DNA of 12,615 nt from JAWUWD01 sp034112085 (GTDB lineage: Bacteria > Bacteroidota > Bacteroidia > Cytophagales > Cyclobacteriaceae), in contig JAWUWD010000117.1 of assembly GCA_034112085.1 (NCBI GenBank), forward strand, positions 1-12,615, read 5' to 3'. The stretch's first letter is position 1. Every line of letters begins with the position of its first letter. The translations under genes and the position numbers were made by a program. Below, one piece after another: positions 5,468 through 12,615 of this stretch. The notes beneath the pieces were generated by a model. The model was not told where the DNA came from and ran no database searches. It saw nothing but the letters and a program-made list of their open reading frames with translations.

Positions 5468-6325
5468 ATGGAAAGAAATAGACCTTTCAAGAAATTCGAG
5501 CGCCCTGCAAAACCTCAGAAATCTGAAGAGGAAGAAGAAGATAGGCCAAAGAGAGCTAAGAAGCCAGTCCAGTTTAAAAAACCAATAAAGACGGAAACCC
5601 CTCAACCAATTGAAGTGGTTTCTATGCGACTAAATAAGTATATCTCCAACTCGGGCGTATGCTCTAGGAGAGATGCTGATAAACTCATTGAGGCTGGAGA
5701 AGTCACAGTCAATGACATAGTAGTCACAGAGATGGGTCATAAAGTGGGTAAAGATGACGTTGTGAAACACAATGATAAGCTGCTCAATCCGGAAAAATTG
5801 GTTTATGTTTTACTTAATAAACCAAAGGACTTCCTCACCACTATGGATGACCCACAAGGAAGAAAGACAGTCATGACCCTGATTAAGAATGCAGGCAATG
5901 AGCGTGTGTATCCTGTAGGGAGATTGGATAGAAATACCACAGGGCTTTTGCTCTTTACCAATGACGGAGAGCTTGCTAAGAAACTTTCTCACCCTTCCCA
6001 TAAAGTACGCAAGCTATACCAAGTAGAACTTGATAAGCCTATGACAGAAAATCACTTTCAAGATGTCCAAGAAGGTGTGAAACTAGAAGATGGAGTGGCC
6101 AATGTCAATGATCTAGCGGTAGTTGGAGGAGATAAAAGAGTGATCGGAATAGATATTCATATAGGCAAGAATAGAATTGTTAGAAGAATTTTTGAGCACC
6201 TAGGCTATGATGTGGTCAAACTGGACCGTGTTATATATGCCGGACTCACGAAGAAAGACTTAGGTAGAGGCAAGTGGAGAATGCTTTCAGACAAAGAAGT
6301 GATCAGGTTGAAACACATGAAGTGA
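5468..6325 (+). CDS. rluB: RsuA/RluB-family rRNA pseudouridine synthase
   Basis: A 285-residue enzyme converting a uridine in ribosomal RNA to pseudouridine. The first 50 residues are a highly charged, low-complexity extension (EEEEED, then Lys and Pro rich), common in Bacteroidota members and probably RNA-contacting. An S4 RNA-binding domain follows (about 53-98, MRLNKYISNSGVCSRRDADK). The catalytic domain carries GRLDRNTTGLLLFTNDG with catalytic Asp154, then HPSHKVRKLYQVEL and the C-terminal IGKNRIVRRIFEHLGYDV. These are signatures of the RsuA/RluB/RluE/RluF group. RluB, acting on 23S rRNA helix 93, is the best guess because scpB and rluB are frequent neighbours, but a sister specificity cannot be excluded. 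It has its own -7 box at 5426. Confidence 0.9.
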   Translation: MERNRPFKKFERPAKPQKSEEEEEDRPKRAKKPVQFKKPIKTETPQPIEVVSMRLNKYISNSGVCSRRDADKLIEAGEVTVNDIVVTEMGHKVGKDDVVKHNDKLLNPEKLVYVLLNKPKDFLTTMDDPQGRKTVMTLIKNAGNERVYPVGRLDRNTTGLLLFTNDGELAKKLSHPSHKVRKLYQVELDKPMTENHFQDVQEGVKLEDGVANVNDLAVVGGDKRVIGIDIHIGKNRIVRRIFEHLGYDVVKLDRVIYAGLTKKDLGRGKWRMLSDKEVIRLKHMK

Positions 6326-6504
6326 TAAGTATCCTGCTTTCTTATTTCTGAGTGTTCGATTAGAATTTGTGAGTATTTAGTATGAGAAGCCTTTGGTGAA
6401 AAGTTGAAAAATTACCTTTTCCAGAGTCAAGTAGACCTGTAATCCATTCACTCAGTAATTAATATAACAATTTTTATATTTAACTATAAACACAGAACTG
6501 TCGA
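6326..6504 (+). other. Non-coding 3' region of rluB-like transcript, possible small RNA
   Basis: About 180 bases lie between the rluB-like stop and a strong terminator. The longest ATG frame seen here is five codons (6382). TAGAATTTG at about 6361 is a -7-like box with one extra spacer base. The stretch may be a long 3' untranslated region or an independent small RNA ending at the terminator; the sequence alone does not decide. Confidence 0.3.
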
Positions 6505-6533
6505 GTGAGGTGCAGGGCATCTCGCTTTTTTTT
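6505..6533 (+). terminator. Strong intrinsic terminator
   Basis: GTGAGGTGC (6505-6513) pairs with GCATCTCGC (6517-6525) over nine pairs, two of them G-U, around a three-base AGG loop. Eight Ts follow (6526-6533). It ends transcription coming from the rluB-like gene and isolates the histidine kinase gene, which begins 64 bases further on. Confidence 0.85.
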
Positions 6534-6597
6534 AACATAAAAATTGATGAATTTATAGGAGCCTTAAACAAGTTTCAGCTTTTCGGAGCCCTTTCCT

Positions 6598-7917
6598 ATG
6601 AACATAATTCAGAACAAGTGGTTTTTATTATCAGATACAGGTGTTAGCTCGAGTTATGATTCTGAGTTAACGGGATCAATTCGAATATCAAATCAAGCGG
6701 CACTTATTAGCTCTATTCTTGCATTATGTTATCTTATCTTTGGGGTGGCCTTTTTAGCTGATTTCAGTGAAACATTGGGCTTCTATATGTTTCACGTAGG
6801 TTTTGTTCTGGTATTCATTCCTGTTCTGTTGTTAAATAAGTATAAATGGCACACGGTCGCCAGTTTATTTACTCTCCTATTGGCTTTTATGCTTGTAGGC
6901 ATCAATAGTTGGTCATTGAGCCAACCATTTAGAACAGAGCCCTACTTCTTTATATTGGCGGCCTATTCCTTTGTGGTATTTAGAAGATGGGTTGTAATCT
7001 TACCATTATACTTTTTACAGATTGCAGGTTATTACTATATTTCTTTAAGAGTAATACAAGCTGTTCCAGAGCTATCCGAGGTTGGAGATGGATTGCTTTT
7101 CAGGGTCATTCTTTATTTCTCTTTTTTGTTTTTTCTCCTACTCTTTTTTAAAAGGGAAACTGATAACTATCGCTCTTTGCTAGAGAAGAGGTCACTACAG
7201 TTGTCTCAGGAGAAAGATGCTATGGAAAAACTCAATTTCACAAAGGATAAGATATTCTCTATAATCAGCCATGATTTGAGGAGTCCGATTGGATCATTGA
7301 AAGGTTTGTTGAGTTTATTGAAGGATGATAACCTAACCATTGATGAATTTAAGAAGGCGACTTCGGGTTTAGAGAATCAGGTGGACTTGCTTCATAAGTC
7401 ATTGGGAGAGATGTTAGTTTGGTCGAAAGCCCAGCTTACAGGAGTCAATCCAGAGCCGAGAGTAGTTAGCTTGAGAGAAGTAGCTCAGGAAGTTGTACAG
7501 ATTAATAAACTAGCCGCTCGTAAAAAGAAAATCATACTAGTCTGCAAAATATCTCGAGAGACGAAAGTGTTTTGTGACCCAGATATGCTTCGATCAATAA
7601 TCATGAACTTAGTTACTAACGCCCTTAAATTTACCCCTAACGGAGGAGCGGTGTCAGTTTATGAAAAAAGTGGGGAAGGCCACTTGCAACTACTTGTTGA
7701 AGACACAGGGGTTGGCATCGCCCAAAATGATATTGAAAAAATGCTAAGCTCTTCAACACATTTCACGACCTATGGGACAAATAATGAAAAAGGAACAGGG
7801 TTAGGTATGATCATGTGCAGGGAGTTTGTAGAAAAGAACAGTGGAGAAATGAGCGTTTCCAGTGAACATGGAAAGGGTACGACATTCACAATAACGTTAC
7901 CAAGTCTACCCAAATAA
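6598..7917 (+). CDS. Membrane sensor histidine kinase (orphan)
   Basis: A 439-residue hybrid of a multi-spanning membrane sensor and a transmitter kinase. Predicted membrane helices lie at about 33-54, 61-80, 86-103, 115-129, 131-150 and 166-184. There is no large extracellular domain, so the sensor probably detects something within or near the membrane. A coiled coil (185-215) leads to the HisKA domain, with phospho-acceptor His225 in FSIISHDLRSPIG. The ATPase domain shows the N box NLVTNALKFTPNGG (337-350), the G1 box DTGVGI (369-374) and the G2 box GTGLGM (399-404), so catalysis should be intact. No response regulator or receiver domain is nearby, so its partner is encoded elsewhere. The ATG at 6598 follows a terminator by 64 bases, so it is likely transcribed alone. 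The signal is unknown. Confidence 0.92.
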   Translation: MNIIQNKWFLLSDTGVSSSYDSELTGSIRISNQAALISSILALCYLIFGVAFLADFSETLGFYMFHVGFVLVFIPVLLLNKYKWHTVASLFTLLLAFMLVGINSWSLSQPFRTEPYFFILAAYSFVVFRRWVVILPLYFLQIAGYYYISLRVIQAVPELSEVGDGLLFRVILYFSFLFFLLLFFKRETDNYRSLLEKRSLQLSQEKDAMEKLNFTKDKIFSIISHDLRSPIGSLKGLLSLLKDDNLTIDEFKKATSGLENQVDLLHKSLGEMLVWSKAQLTGVNPEPRVVSLREVAQEVVQINKLAARKKKIILVCKISRETKVFCDPDMLRSIIMNLVTNALKFTPNGGAVSVYEKSGEGHLQLLVEDTGVGIAQNDIEKMLSSSTHFTTYGTNNEKGTGLGMIMCREFVEKNSGEMSVSSEHGKGTTFTITLPSLPK

Positions 7918-8207
7918 CCAATACGAATCTCTACAATCCTTTGAAATCGTAAGTCTATTCATATACGAATGATAAAAAGTCAATGCCCTACTCCATTGGT
8001 TTTAATACACTTTGGTAGAGACAGTAGACTGTGCTTATTTCAAAGATATAATGCCGCCAGTATGCTGATTGACCTACAACAATCTAATTAAGAATATTTA
8101 TAAATATTAAAAATTATACTCGGCATGCCTAACATGTTCTTTTTTCCGACTATTTTTAGGGCTAATTTGAAAGAAGAAAAGGTGATGTTTAGAAGAAAAT
8201 TAGTCAG
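7918..8207. other. Intergenic region without a recognisable gene
   Basis: Between the kinase stop and the tRNA terminator I see no convincing coding frame, no clear terminator and no consensus promoter. TACACTTTG near 8009 has the -7 letters with one extra base. A perfect 16-bp AT palindrome, AATATTTATAAATATT, lies at 8093-8108 and may be chance in this AT-rich stretch. Confidence 0.6.
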
Positions 8208-8240
8208 AAAACAAAAAAGCTTCTCACAAGGAGAAGCTTT
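8208..8240 (-). terminator. Intrinsic terminator of the tRNA-Phe gene
   Basis: Bases 8216-8225 and 8231-8240 form a perfect 10-bp inverted repeat (AAAGCTTCTC and its complement) with a five-base loop. Read on the minus strand it is followed by a T-rich run formed by the As at 8208-8218. It lies seven bases beyond the tRNA 3' end. Confidence 0.85.
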
Positions 8241-8246
8241 AAGAAG

Positions 8247-8319
8247 TGGTGCTAAGTGGGCTCGAACCACCGACTCACGGATTTTCAGTCCGATGCTCTA
8301 CCAACTGAGCTATAGCACC
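8247..8319 (-). tRNA. tRNA-Phe (anticodon GAA)
   Basis: Read on the minus strand the 73-nt gene folds as a full cloverleaf. The acceptor stem is GGTGCTA with TAGCACC, the D stem is GCTC with GAGC, and the anticodon loop is CTGAAAA giving anticodon GAA. The T loop is TTCGAGC and the discriminator is A. The anticodon stem has a U-U mismatch at its base (27-43) and the T stem one G-U pair, both tolerated. CCA is not encoded. It has a consensus promoter upstream and a terminator directly downstream, so it is a single-gene unit. Confidence 0.97.
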
Positions 8320-8332
8320 GCTTTAGGGTGTG

Positions 8333-8363
8333 CAAAAGTATATAAATTTATATTAGTGACAAA
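8333..8363 (-). promoter_or_regulatory. Consensus promoter of tRNA-Phe
   Basis: On the minus strand TTTG (8360-8363) is followed by 19 bases and then TACTTTTG (8333-8340), an exact match to the Bacteroidota consensus TTTG-N19-TAnnTTTG. Transcription would start about seven bases before the mature tRNA 5' end. It is the best promoter in the window and supports the phylum assignment. Confidence 0.85.
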
Positions 8364-8397
8364 TAAATATTAAAAAATAATTAATCATTTTTGTTCT

Positions 8398-9732
8398 ATG
8401 GAATATGTGCAGCAAATATTGTTCTTGATCATTGTAGTAATAGCCGGATTCTTTTTGACAAAAAGAGTTAGAGCTATTCGTAGAAACATACTATTGGGAA
8501 AGGATCTTGATCGGTCTGATAAAAAGGCAGATCGGTTCAAAAAAATGCTTCTGGTAGCATTTGGGCAACAAAAAATGTTCAAAAAACCTATACCAGCATT
8601 CTTGCATTTGCTCGTTTATGTCGGATTTTTAGTAATTAATTTAGAAGTGCTTGAGTTTGTCGTAGATGGAATAGCCGGAACGCATAGAGTATTTGCTCCT
8701 TATCTGGGAAGTCTCTACAATGCGGCTATGAATTTCTTCGAATTTCTCGCGGTAGGTGTTATTTTAAGTTGTGTGATTTTCCTCTACAGAAGAAATGTAC
8801 TAAAAATCGATCGCTTCAAAAAAATAGAAATGCTTGGCTGGCCAAGTCTTGATGCCAATTTGATTTTGGTAATCGAGATAGTTTTGATGTTTGCTATTCT
8901 GAAAATGAATGCAGCCGATCAAATACTACAGGCTAGAGGCGTAGAACATTATTCGGCCACAGGCTCTATCTTTTTTAGCAGTATGTTGATGCCGTTGCTT
9001 GATGGATTGAGTAACACGATGTTGATTATCGTAGAAAGGGGCGCTTGGTGGTTTCATATTATCGGAATTTTAGGATTTGCTATCTACGTGACTTACTCAA
9101 AACATCTTCATATCTTCTTAGCGTTCCCTAGTACCTACTATTCGAACCTAAATCCAAAAGGACAAATGACCAATATGGATTCGGTGACCAATGAGGTCAA
9201 TATGATGTTGGGAATCCAACCTGCAGAGGAAGTAGCACCACCACCAGCTGAAATCGGACGATTTGGAGCTAAAGATGTTAATGATCTGAGCTGGAAGAAT
9301 ATCATGGAAGCTTATTCCTGCACGGAGTGTGGCAGGTGTACTTCTGAATGTCCTGCTAATCTTACAGGAAAAAAATTATCTCCTCGTAAAATTATGATGG
9401 ATGTGAGGGACCGTGCTGAAGAAGTTGGAAAATCTATTGACCAAGGAGGGAAGGGTCTAGAAGACGGGAAGACACTTTTAGGGGATTACATTACCCATGA
9501 AGAGATCAATGCGTGTACGAGCTGTAACGCATGTACAGAGGCATGCCCAATCAATATCAACCCACTGGAAATCATCCTTGAGGCAAGAAGGTATGTGTCG
9601 ATGGAAGAATCAGCCTCTCCAGCTTCTTGGAATAATATGTTCCAGAATATTGAGACAAGCTTTGCTCCTTGGAAATTCGCTCCTACTGATCGATTCAATT
9701 GGGCAGATGACCTCAAGAAGGAAAAGAAATAG
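8398..9732 (+). CDS. HdrE/NarI-like membrane subunit fused to two [4Fe-4S] motifs
   Basis: A 444-residue electron-transfer protein. The N-terminal half has about five to six membrane helices (near 4-20, 66-84, 112-130, 152-169, 189-207 and 217-235). Histidines His70, His220, His236 and His238 are candidate heme ligands, as in cytochrome b-type NarI/HdrE subunits. The C-terminal half is a cytoplasmic ferredoxin-like domain with CTECGRCTSECP (Cys308, 311, 314, 318) and CTSCNACTEACP (Cys373, 376, 379, 383), enough for two [4Fe-4S] clusters. The next gene encodes a CCG-domain protein, so the pair probably forms one membrane complex linking the quinone pool to an unknown thiol or organic substrate. 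No dehydrogenase or sulfur-cycle gene nearby reveals the substrate. Start: ATG 8398, just after CATTTTTG, a one-mismatch -7 box. Promoters here are divergent from the tRNA promoter. Confidence 0.88.
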   Translation: MEYVQQILFLIIVVIAGFFLTKRVRAIRRNILLGKDLDRSDKKADRFKKMLLVAFGQQKMFKKPIPAFLHLLVYVGFLVINLEVLEFVVDGIAGTHRVFAPYLGSLYNAAMNFFEFLAVGVILSCVIFLYRRNVLKIDRFKKIEMLGWPSLDANLILVIEIVLMFAILKMNAADQILQARGVEHYSATGSIFFSSMLMPLLDGLSNTMLIIVERGAWWFHIIGILGFAIYVTYSKHLHIFLAFPSTYYSNLNPKGQMTNMDSVTNEVNMMLGIQPAEEVAPPPAEIGRFGAKDVNDLSWKNIMEAYSCTECGRCTSECPANLTGKKLSPRKIMMDVRDRAEEVGKSIDQGGKGLEDGKTLLGDYITHEEINACTSCNACTEACPININPLEIILEARRYVSMEESASPASWNNMFQNIETSFAPWKFAPTDRFNWADDLKKEKK

Positions 9733-9790
9733 ATTATAAAAACAATATCTGTAGCTATTGACTAGTAGCTAAAAGTTAAAAACTAATACA

Positions 9791-10588
9791 ATGGGCGAAA
9801 TAATATACAATGTGCCAACTATGGCAGAAAAAACAGCCAAGGGAGAGAGTGCAGAAATACTATTCTGGGTAGGCTGTGCTGGATCTTTTGATGAGAGATA
9901 TAAAAGCGTCACCAATGCCTTTGTGAAGATTCTCAACATGGTAGAGGTGGATTTTGCTGTTTTGGGACCTGAAGAGGCATGTACTGGTGATCCAGCTAGA
10001 AGAGGAGGGAATGAATTTCTATTTCAAATGCAGGCAGTAGCTAACATCCAAGTGATGAATGGCTACAATATCAAAAAAATAGTAACAGCTTGTCCTCATT
10101 GTTTTAATACGATCAAAAATGAGTACCCAGCACTTGGAGGAAACTATGAAGTAATACATCACTCTACCTATCTGCAAGAATTGATCAATGATGGCAAAAT
10201 CACTCTCAAAGGTGGAGGTGAGTTTAAAGGGAAAAAGATCACCTATCATGATTCTTGCTACCTAGGACGTGCCAATAACGTATATGAGGCTCCCAGAAAA
10301 GTACTAGAAGCGTTAGATGCCGAGCTTGTAGAGATGAAACGCTGCAAGACTAAAGGGCTGTGCTGTGGAGCTGGTGGTGCACAGATGTTCAAAGATGCTG
10401 AACCAGGTGCCAAAGAGATCAATATAGAGCGTACTGAGGAAGCATTAGCTACTGGAGCAGATATTATCGCAGCAGCCTGCCCATTCTGTATGACAATGAT
10501 GAGTGATGGTGTCAAAAACAAAGAGAAAGAATCTCAAGTCAAAGTGCTAGATCTCGCAGAGTTAATCGCTCAGGGAGAGGGGTTATAA
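9791..10588 (+). CDS. CCG-domain (Fe-S)-binding oxidoreductase subunit, HdrD/LutA-like
   Basis: A 265-residue cytoplasmic protein made of two cysteine-rich CCG domains (the HdrB/HdrD, GlcF and LutA family). Domain 1 has Cys29 (VGCAG), CTGDPARRGGNEFLFQM (64-80) and Cys101-PH-Cys104. The usual CC pair there is Cys64-Thr65, so one ligand is missing. Domain 2 is complete: Cys156, Cys185, Cys191-Cys192 (CCGAGG) and Cys230-PF-Cys233. In HdrB-type proteins these domains hold unusual Fe-S clusters where disulfide or substrate chemistry occurs. It follows the membrane Fe-S protein by 58 bases and is presumably its catalytic partner. The substrate cannot be read from the sequence; lactate or glycolate oxidation is unlikely without a flavin subunit nearby. 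Start ATG 9791. Confidence 0.88.
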   Translation: MGEIIYNVPTMAEKTAKGESAEILFWVGCAGSFDERYKSVTNAFVKILNMVEVDFAVLGPEEACTGDPARRGGNEFLFQMQAVANIQVMNGYNIKKIVTACPHCFNTIKNEYPALGGNYEVIHHSTYLQELINDGKITLKGGGEFKGKKITYHDSCYLGRANNVYEAPRKVLEALDAELVEMKRCKTKGLCCGAGGAQMFKDAEPGAKEINIERTEEALATGADIIAAACPFCMTMMSDGVKNKEKESQVKVLDLAELIAQGEGL

Positions 10589-10605
10589 AATTTTAATATC
10601 GCTAT

Positions 10606-11433
10606 ATGAAAGTTGCTTTTCTGCTCACAATTATTTGCGGATTATTTTTTGGCTCTTGTTCATCGTATGCTGATAAAAGTGAGAACTTATCATATTCTAC
10701 AACCTCAGATTCTACGAAGTTCTATTATAGACTTGGATGGCAGCAAATAATGGACTTTGGAGATTATTCAGCGGCAGAGGTATCATACAGAAAAGCACTT
10801 TCATTTGACGAAGACTTCTTATTAGGTAAAAGCGTCTTAGCCAGATTGACGACTAGTTTAGAAGAAAGATTACAGCTTTTTCAATCTTTAGAGAGAACGA
10901 AGAGTAGTATTAAAGGTGATGAGCGATTGGTGTTAGATGTCTACATCGCATTGACTAAATATACGAATCTCCGTGATCAGAATTCTCCCAAAATCAAAGA
11001 AGCCCTTCAAAGTGCATATGAACTAAGTGCACATAATTTAGGACAAGTCATTTTGAGGTATCCAGCAGAAGTGTATTTGAAATCAGAATATATAGAAGTT
11101 ATACATGCACTATACGGTGCTGAAGCTGCTTTGGATTCGATGGACAATCTAATACTTGAATCCCAAACAAAGAACCCTTTCATTTTAGGATATAAGGCCA
11201 TTCTTACAGCAGAAATAGAAAACTATGATGAAGCTCTCGTGCATGCAGGTGAACTAGCAGAAATTCTGTGGGATGAAAAAGTAGCTAGACCCGATGCAAT
11301 TTTAGCAGATATCTATTTCAAAATGAAGGATTATCAATCAGCCAAAATTCATGCTGACAGGGCAAATATGATTGATCCAAAAAATCTAGATGCTAGCAGA
11401 TTGAAGGCCAAAATAGATAAGCAACTTGAGTAA
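10606..11433 (+). CDS. TPR-containing lipoprotein
   Basis: A 275-residue protein with a type II signal peptide: MKVAFLLTIICGLFFGSC, lipidation at Cys18. The mature protein is alpha-helical with TPR-like repeats at about 40-73 (LGWQQIMDFGDYSAAEVSYR, followed by KALSFDE) and 230-263 (LADIYFKMKDYQSAKIHADR, followed by ANMIDP), and degenerate helical hairpins between them. TPR proteins are protein-binding scaffolds. It starts 17 bases after the CCG-domain gene, so it is probably in the same operon, but nothing in it is specific for redox chemistry. It likely faces the periplasm on a membrane. Exact role unknown. Confidence 0.8.
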   Translation: MKVAFLLTIICGLFFGSCSSYADKSENLSYSTTSDSTKFYYRLGWQQIMDFGDYSAAEVSYRKALSFDEDFLLGKSVLARLTTSLEERLQLFQSLERTKSSIKGDERLVLDVYIALTKYTNLRDQNSPKIKEALQSAYELSAHNLGQVILRYPAEVYLKSEYIEVIHALYGAEAALDSMDNLILESQTKNPFILGYKAILTAEIENYDEALVHAGELAEILWDEKVARPDAILADIYFKMKDYQSAKIHADRANMIDPKNLDASRLKAKIDKQLE

Positions 11434-11550
11434 ATAGCAGTTGATTATTGCACTTTCGTAGATTCTGGCTGGTCATTTTTTTAGGTGAAAGAGCTATTTT
11501 TATCAAAAGTATCTAGACATAAACACAGATGTACTTATCTTACTATTCAT

Positions 11551-12348
11551 ATGGAAATCAATAACTGCATCAACTGCAATTCAGAACTTTCAGGAGAATA
11601 TTGTCCTGATTGTGGTCAGAGAAGTACAATAGAAAGAATCACGACAAAGTCTCTTTTTAGTAATTATATAGGAAGAATATTTGGGTTTGACACTAAATTC
11701 CTTCGTACGGTAAAGGATCTTACAATATCTCCAGGAAAAGTAGGCCGTACTTTTATCGAAGGTAATCGTGTCCGGTATATTGACCCAGTGGGTTATTTCT
11801 TCATTATCTCAACATTGATGTTATTGGCATTTGCACTCCTTGATGTTGATATAAAAGAATTTATGTTTTCCAATGCAAGTGAGGTGTCACAAATGAGTGG
11901 ACAAGAACCTATGACTGGCAAAGGACACCAAGTTCAACAGTATATGCTTCAGCTGTTGTCAGAGAATATACGCATTATGGGATTTATGATTATCCCATTT
12001 ATAGGGATTCTTGGTAAACTTCTCTATCGAAAATCAGGGTTGAACTTTTTAGAACATACTATCAATGCATTTTATATACAAGGACACTCTACTATACTTT
12101 CCATTATAGCAATTTTTTTCTATCGAATAACTGATATCAATATCAACATATATGTTGCATTAATATTTATTCCATATTACGCTTGGGCTACGAAGACTTT
12201 CTATAAAAAGAAGGGCTTTAGACACTGGATGAAAGGTATATTACATTATTTGTTAGCATACCTATTCTTCATGTTGGCTATGTCCGCTGCTACAGTGATG
12301 GCTTTTGTAGTTTATTCGAAATATATCAATCCAGAGTTTTTCAATTAG
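11551..12348 (+). CDS. DUF3667 family zinc-ribbon membrane protein
   Basis: From ATG 11551 the product is 265 residues and starts with a zinc ribbon, C6-INC-9 and C18-PDC-21 (MEINNCINCN, then EYCPDCGQRS), the usual start of this Bacteroidota family. A GTG at 11485 extends the frame by 22 residues, but that extension is basic and non-conserved in appearance, so the ATG is preferred. After the ribbon come FLRTVKDLTISPGKVGRTFI and EGNRVRYIDPVGYFFI (hallmark of the family), then four to five membrane helices at about 81-98, 142-157, 181-213 and 231-255. The molecular function of the family is unknown; it is a possible membrane-associated regulator or chaperone. It is convergent with the nitrilase gene and 117 bases from the TPR gene, so it is likely a separate unit. 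Confidence 0.82.
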   Translation: MEINNCINCNSELSGEYCPDCGQRSTIERITTKSLFSNYIGRIFGFDTKFLRTVKDLTISPGKVGRTFIEGNRVRYIDPVGYFFIISTLMLLAFALLDVDIKEFMFSNASEVSQMSGQEPMTGKGHQVQQYMLQLLSENIRIMGFMIIPFIGILGKLLYRKSGLNFLEHTINAFYIQGHSTILSIIAIFFYRITDININIYVALIFIPYYAWATKTFYKKKGFRHWMKGILHYLLAYLFFMLAMSAATVMAFVVYSKYINPEFFN

Positions 12349-12355
12349 GTTGTTT

Positions 12356-12380
12356 AAAAAAAAGCAGCCGAGCTACTGCT
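12356..12380 (-). terminator. Terminator of the nitrilase-family gene
   Basis: On the minus strand AGCAG (12376-12380) pairs with CTGCT (12363-12367), followed by a run of eight Ts (the As at 12356-12363). The hairpin overlaps the stop codon at 12373-12375. The stem is short but the T run is good. It lies in the 24-base convergent gap and serves the minus-strand gene. Confidence 0.6.
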
Positions 12381-12615
12381 CTTTCATAATCTCTGGCTGA
12401 CCATTTACTGTCAGATCGAAGATGTCATTTCTAGCATAGTGACCTATCACATCAAAGTCTAGTTTGCTTTTTTTGACATCTTCTAAGTCTAGCTCTGTGA
12501 CCAGTGCTCCTGACTTATTGAATAATGGCCCAGCCAATATTTTACCCATTGGAGATATAATGATACTGCCTCCAGGACATATGTTTTCATCTTCATCTTT
12601 GACCAAATGCTGATA
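12373..12615 (-). CDS. Nitrilase/carbon-nitrogen hydrolase, C-terminal fragment (5' end outside window)
   Basis: The last 80 codons of a nitrilase-superfamily hydrolase, which splits C-N bonds in nitriles or amides. The frame is open to the right edge (YQHLVKDEDENICPGGS), so TTG at 12604-12606 is not the start. Recognisable are CPGGSIIISPMGKILAGPL, a beta-strand motif near the active site, then LVTELDLEDV and LDFDVIGHYARNDIFDL. The GHYAR and F/LDFDV pattern points to the true nitrilase branch rather than amidases. The catalytic Glu, Lys and Cys are upstream, outside the window, so substrate and activity cannot be judged. The stop TAG at 12373-12375 is part of the terminator. Confidence 0.85.
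   Translation of the reverse strand, partial: YQHLVKDEDENICPGGSIIISPMGKILAGPLFNKSGALVTELDLEDVKKSKLDFDVIGHYARNDIFDLTVNGQPEIMKEQ

Noticed and set aside
8093..8108. Perfect 16-bp AT palindrome as an operator
   Set aside because: It is pure A/T in an AT-rich gap, with no adjacent promoter or gene to control; chance is likely.
8088..8270. 60-residue minus-strand frame
   Set aside because: It overlaps the tRNA 3' end and terminator and has no recognisable features.
8125..8373. 82-residue plus-strand frame
   Set aside because: It runs through the antisense of the tRNA-Phe gene, its terminator and its promoter; composition is not protein-like.
9497..9739. 80-residue plus-strand frame inside the Fe-S membrane subunit
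   Set aside because: It is a shifted reading of the second [4Fe-4S] motif region, which is well explained by the main gene.
11485..11550. GTG start extending the DUF3667 protein by 22 residues
   Set aside because: Family members begin at or just before the zinc ribbon, and the extra residues look random; ATG 11551 is preferred.
12604..12606. TTG as start of the nitrilase-family gene
   Set aside because: The frame stays open to the window edge and the conserved catalytic part must lie upstream.

Overview
The window looks like chromosomal DNA of a Bacteroidota bacterium, most likely of the Cytophagales type (inference). The reasons are low GC content, almost no Shine-Dalgarno motifs, promoters of the form TTTG-N19-TAnnTTTG, a DksA-like protein of the Bacteroidota variant, a cell-surface protein built from lamin-tail domains with a type IX secretion-style C-terminus, and a DUF3667 protein. 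No phage, transposon, CRISPR or resistance genes are visible. Most genes are household or membrane genes read left to right. A tRNA-Phe and a truncated nitrilase gene at the right edge are on the minus strand.

Left part (1-3316): the 3' portion of a modular lamin-tail surface protein, then a possible 53-residue small protein, then a DksA/TraR-like transcription factor immediately followed by scpB (chromosome condensation). The scpB gene has no ATG, GTG or TTG at its expected start. The homologous N-terminus begins at a CTG one base after the dksA-like stop.

Middle part (3317-6533): an ECF sigma factor cassette lies between scpB and an RsuA/RluB-type pseudouridine synthase, two genes that are often neighbours. 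The cassette holds an ECF sigma factor, an overlapping four-helix membrane protein (probable sigma regulator) and a glycine-rich membrane protein. Upstream of the sigma gene is a roughly 40-bp element present twice. One copy precedes a small membrane ORF broken by an in-frame TGA and followed by a terminator-like hairpin; the other directly precedes the sigma factor. The sigma reading frame is joined to its nearest ATG only if one A is removed from an A6 run. This is the most unusual part of the window. The rluB-like gene has a clear -7 box, a GNRA-tetraloop hairpin just before its ATG, and a strong terminator about 180 bp after its stop.

Right part (6534-12615): an orphan multi-spanning sensor histidine kinase; a tRNA-Phe (GAA) with consensus promoter and terminator; a two-gene redox module resembling HdrE/HdrD in which the two [4Fe-4S] motifs are fused to the membrane cytochrome-like subunit, followed closely by a TPR lipoprotein; a DUF3667 zinc-ribbon membrane protein; and, convergent with it, the C-terminal part of a nitrilase-family hydrolase.
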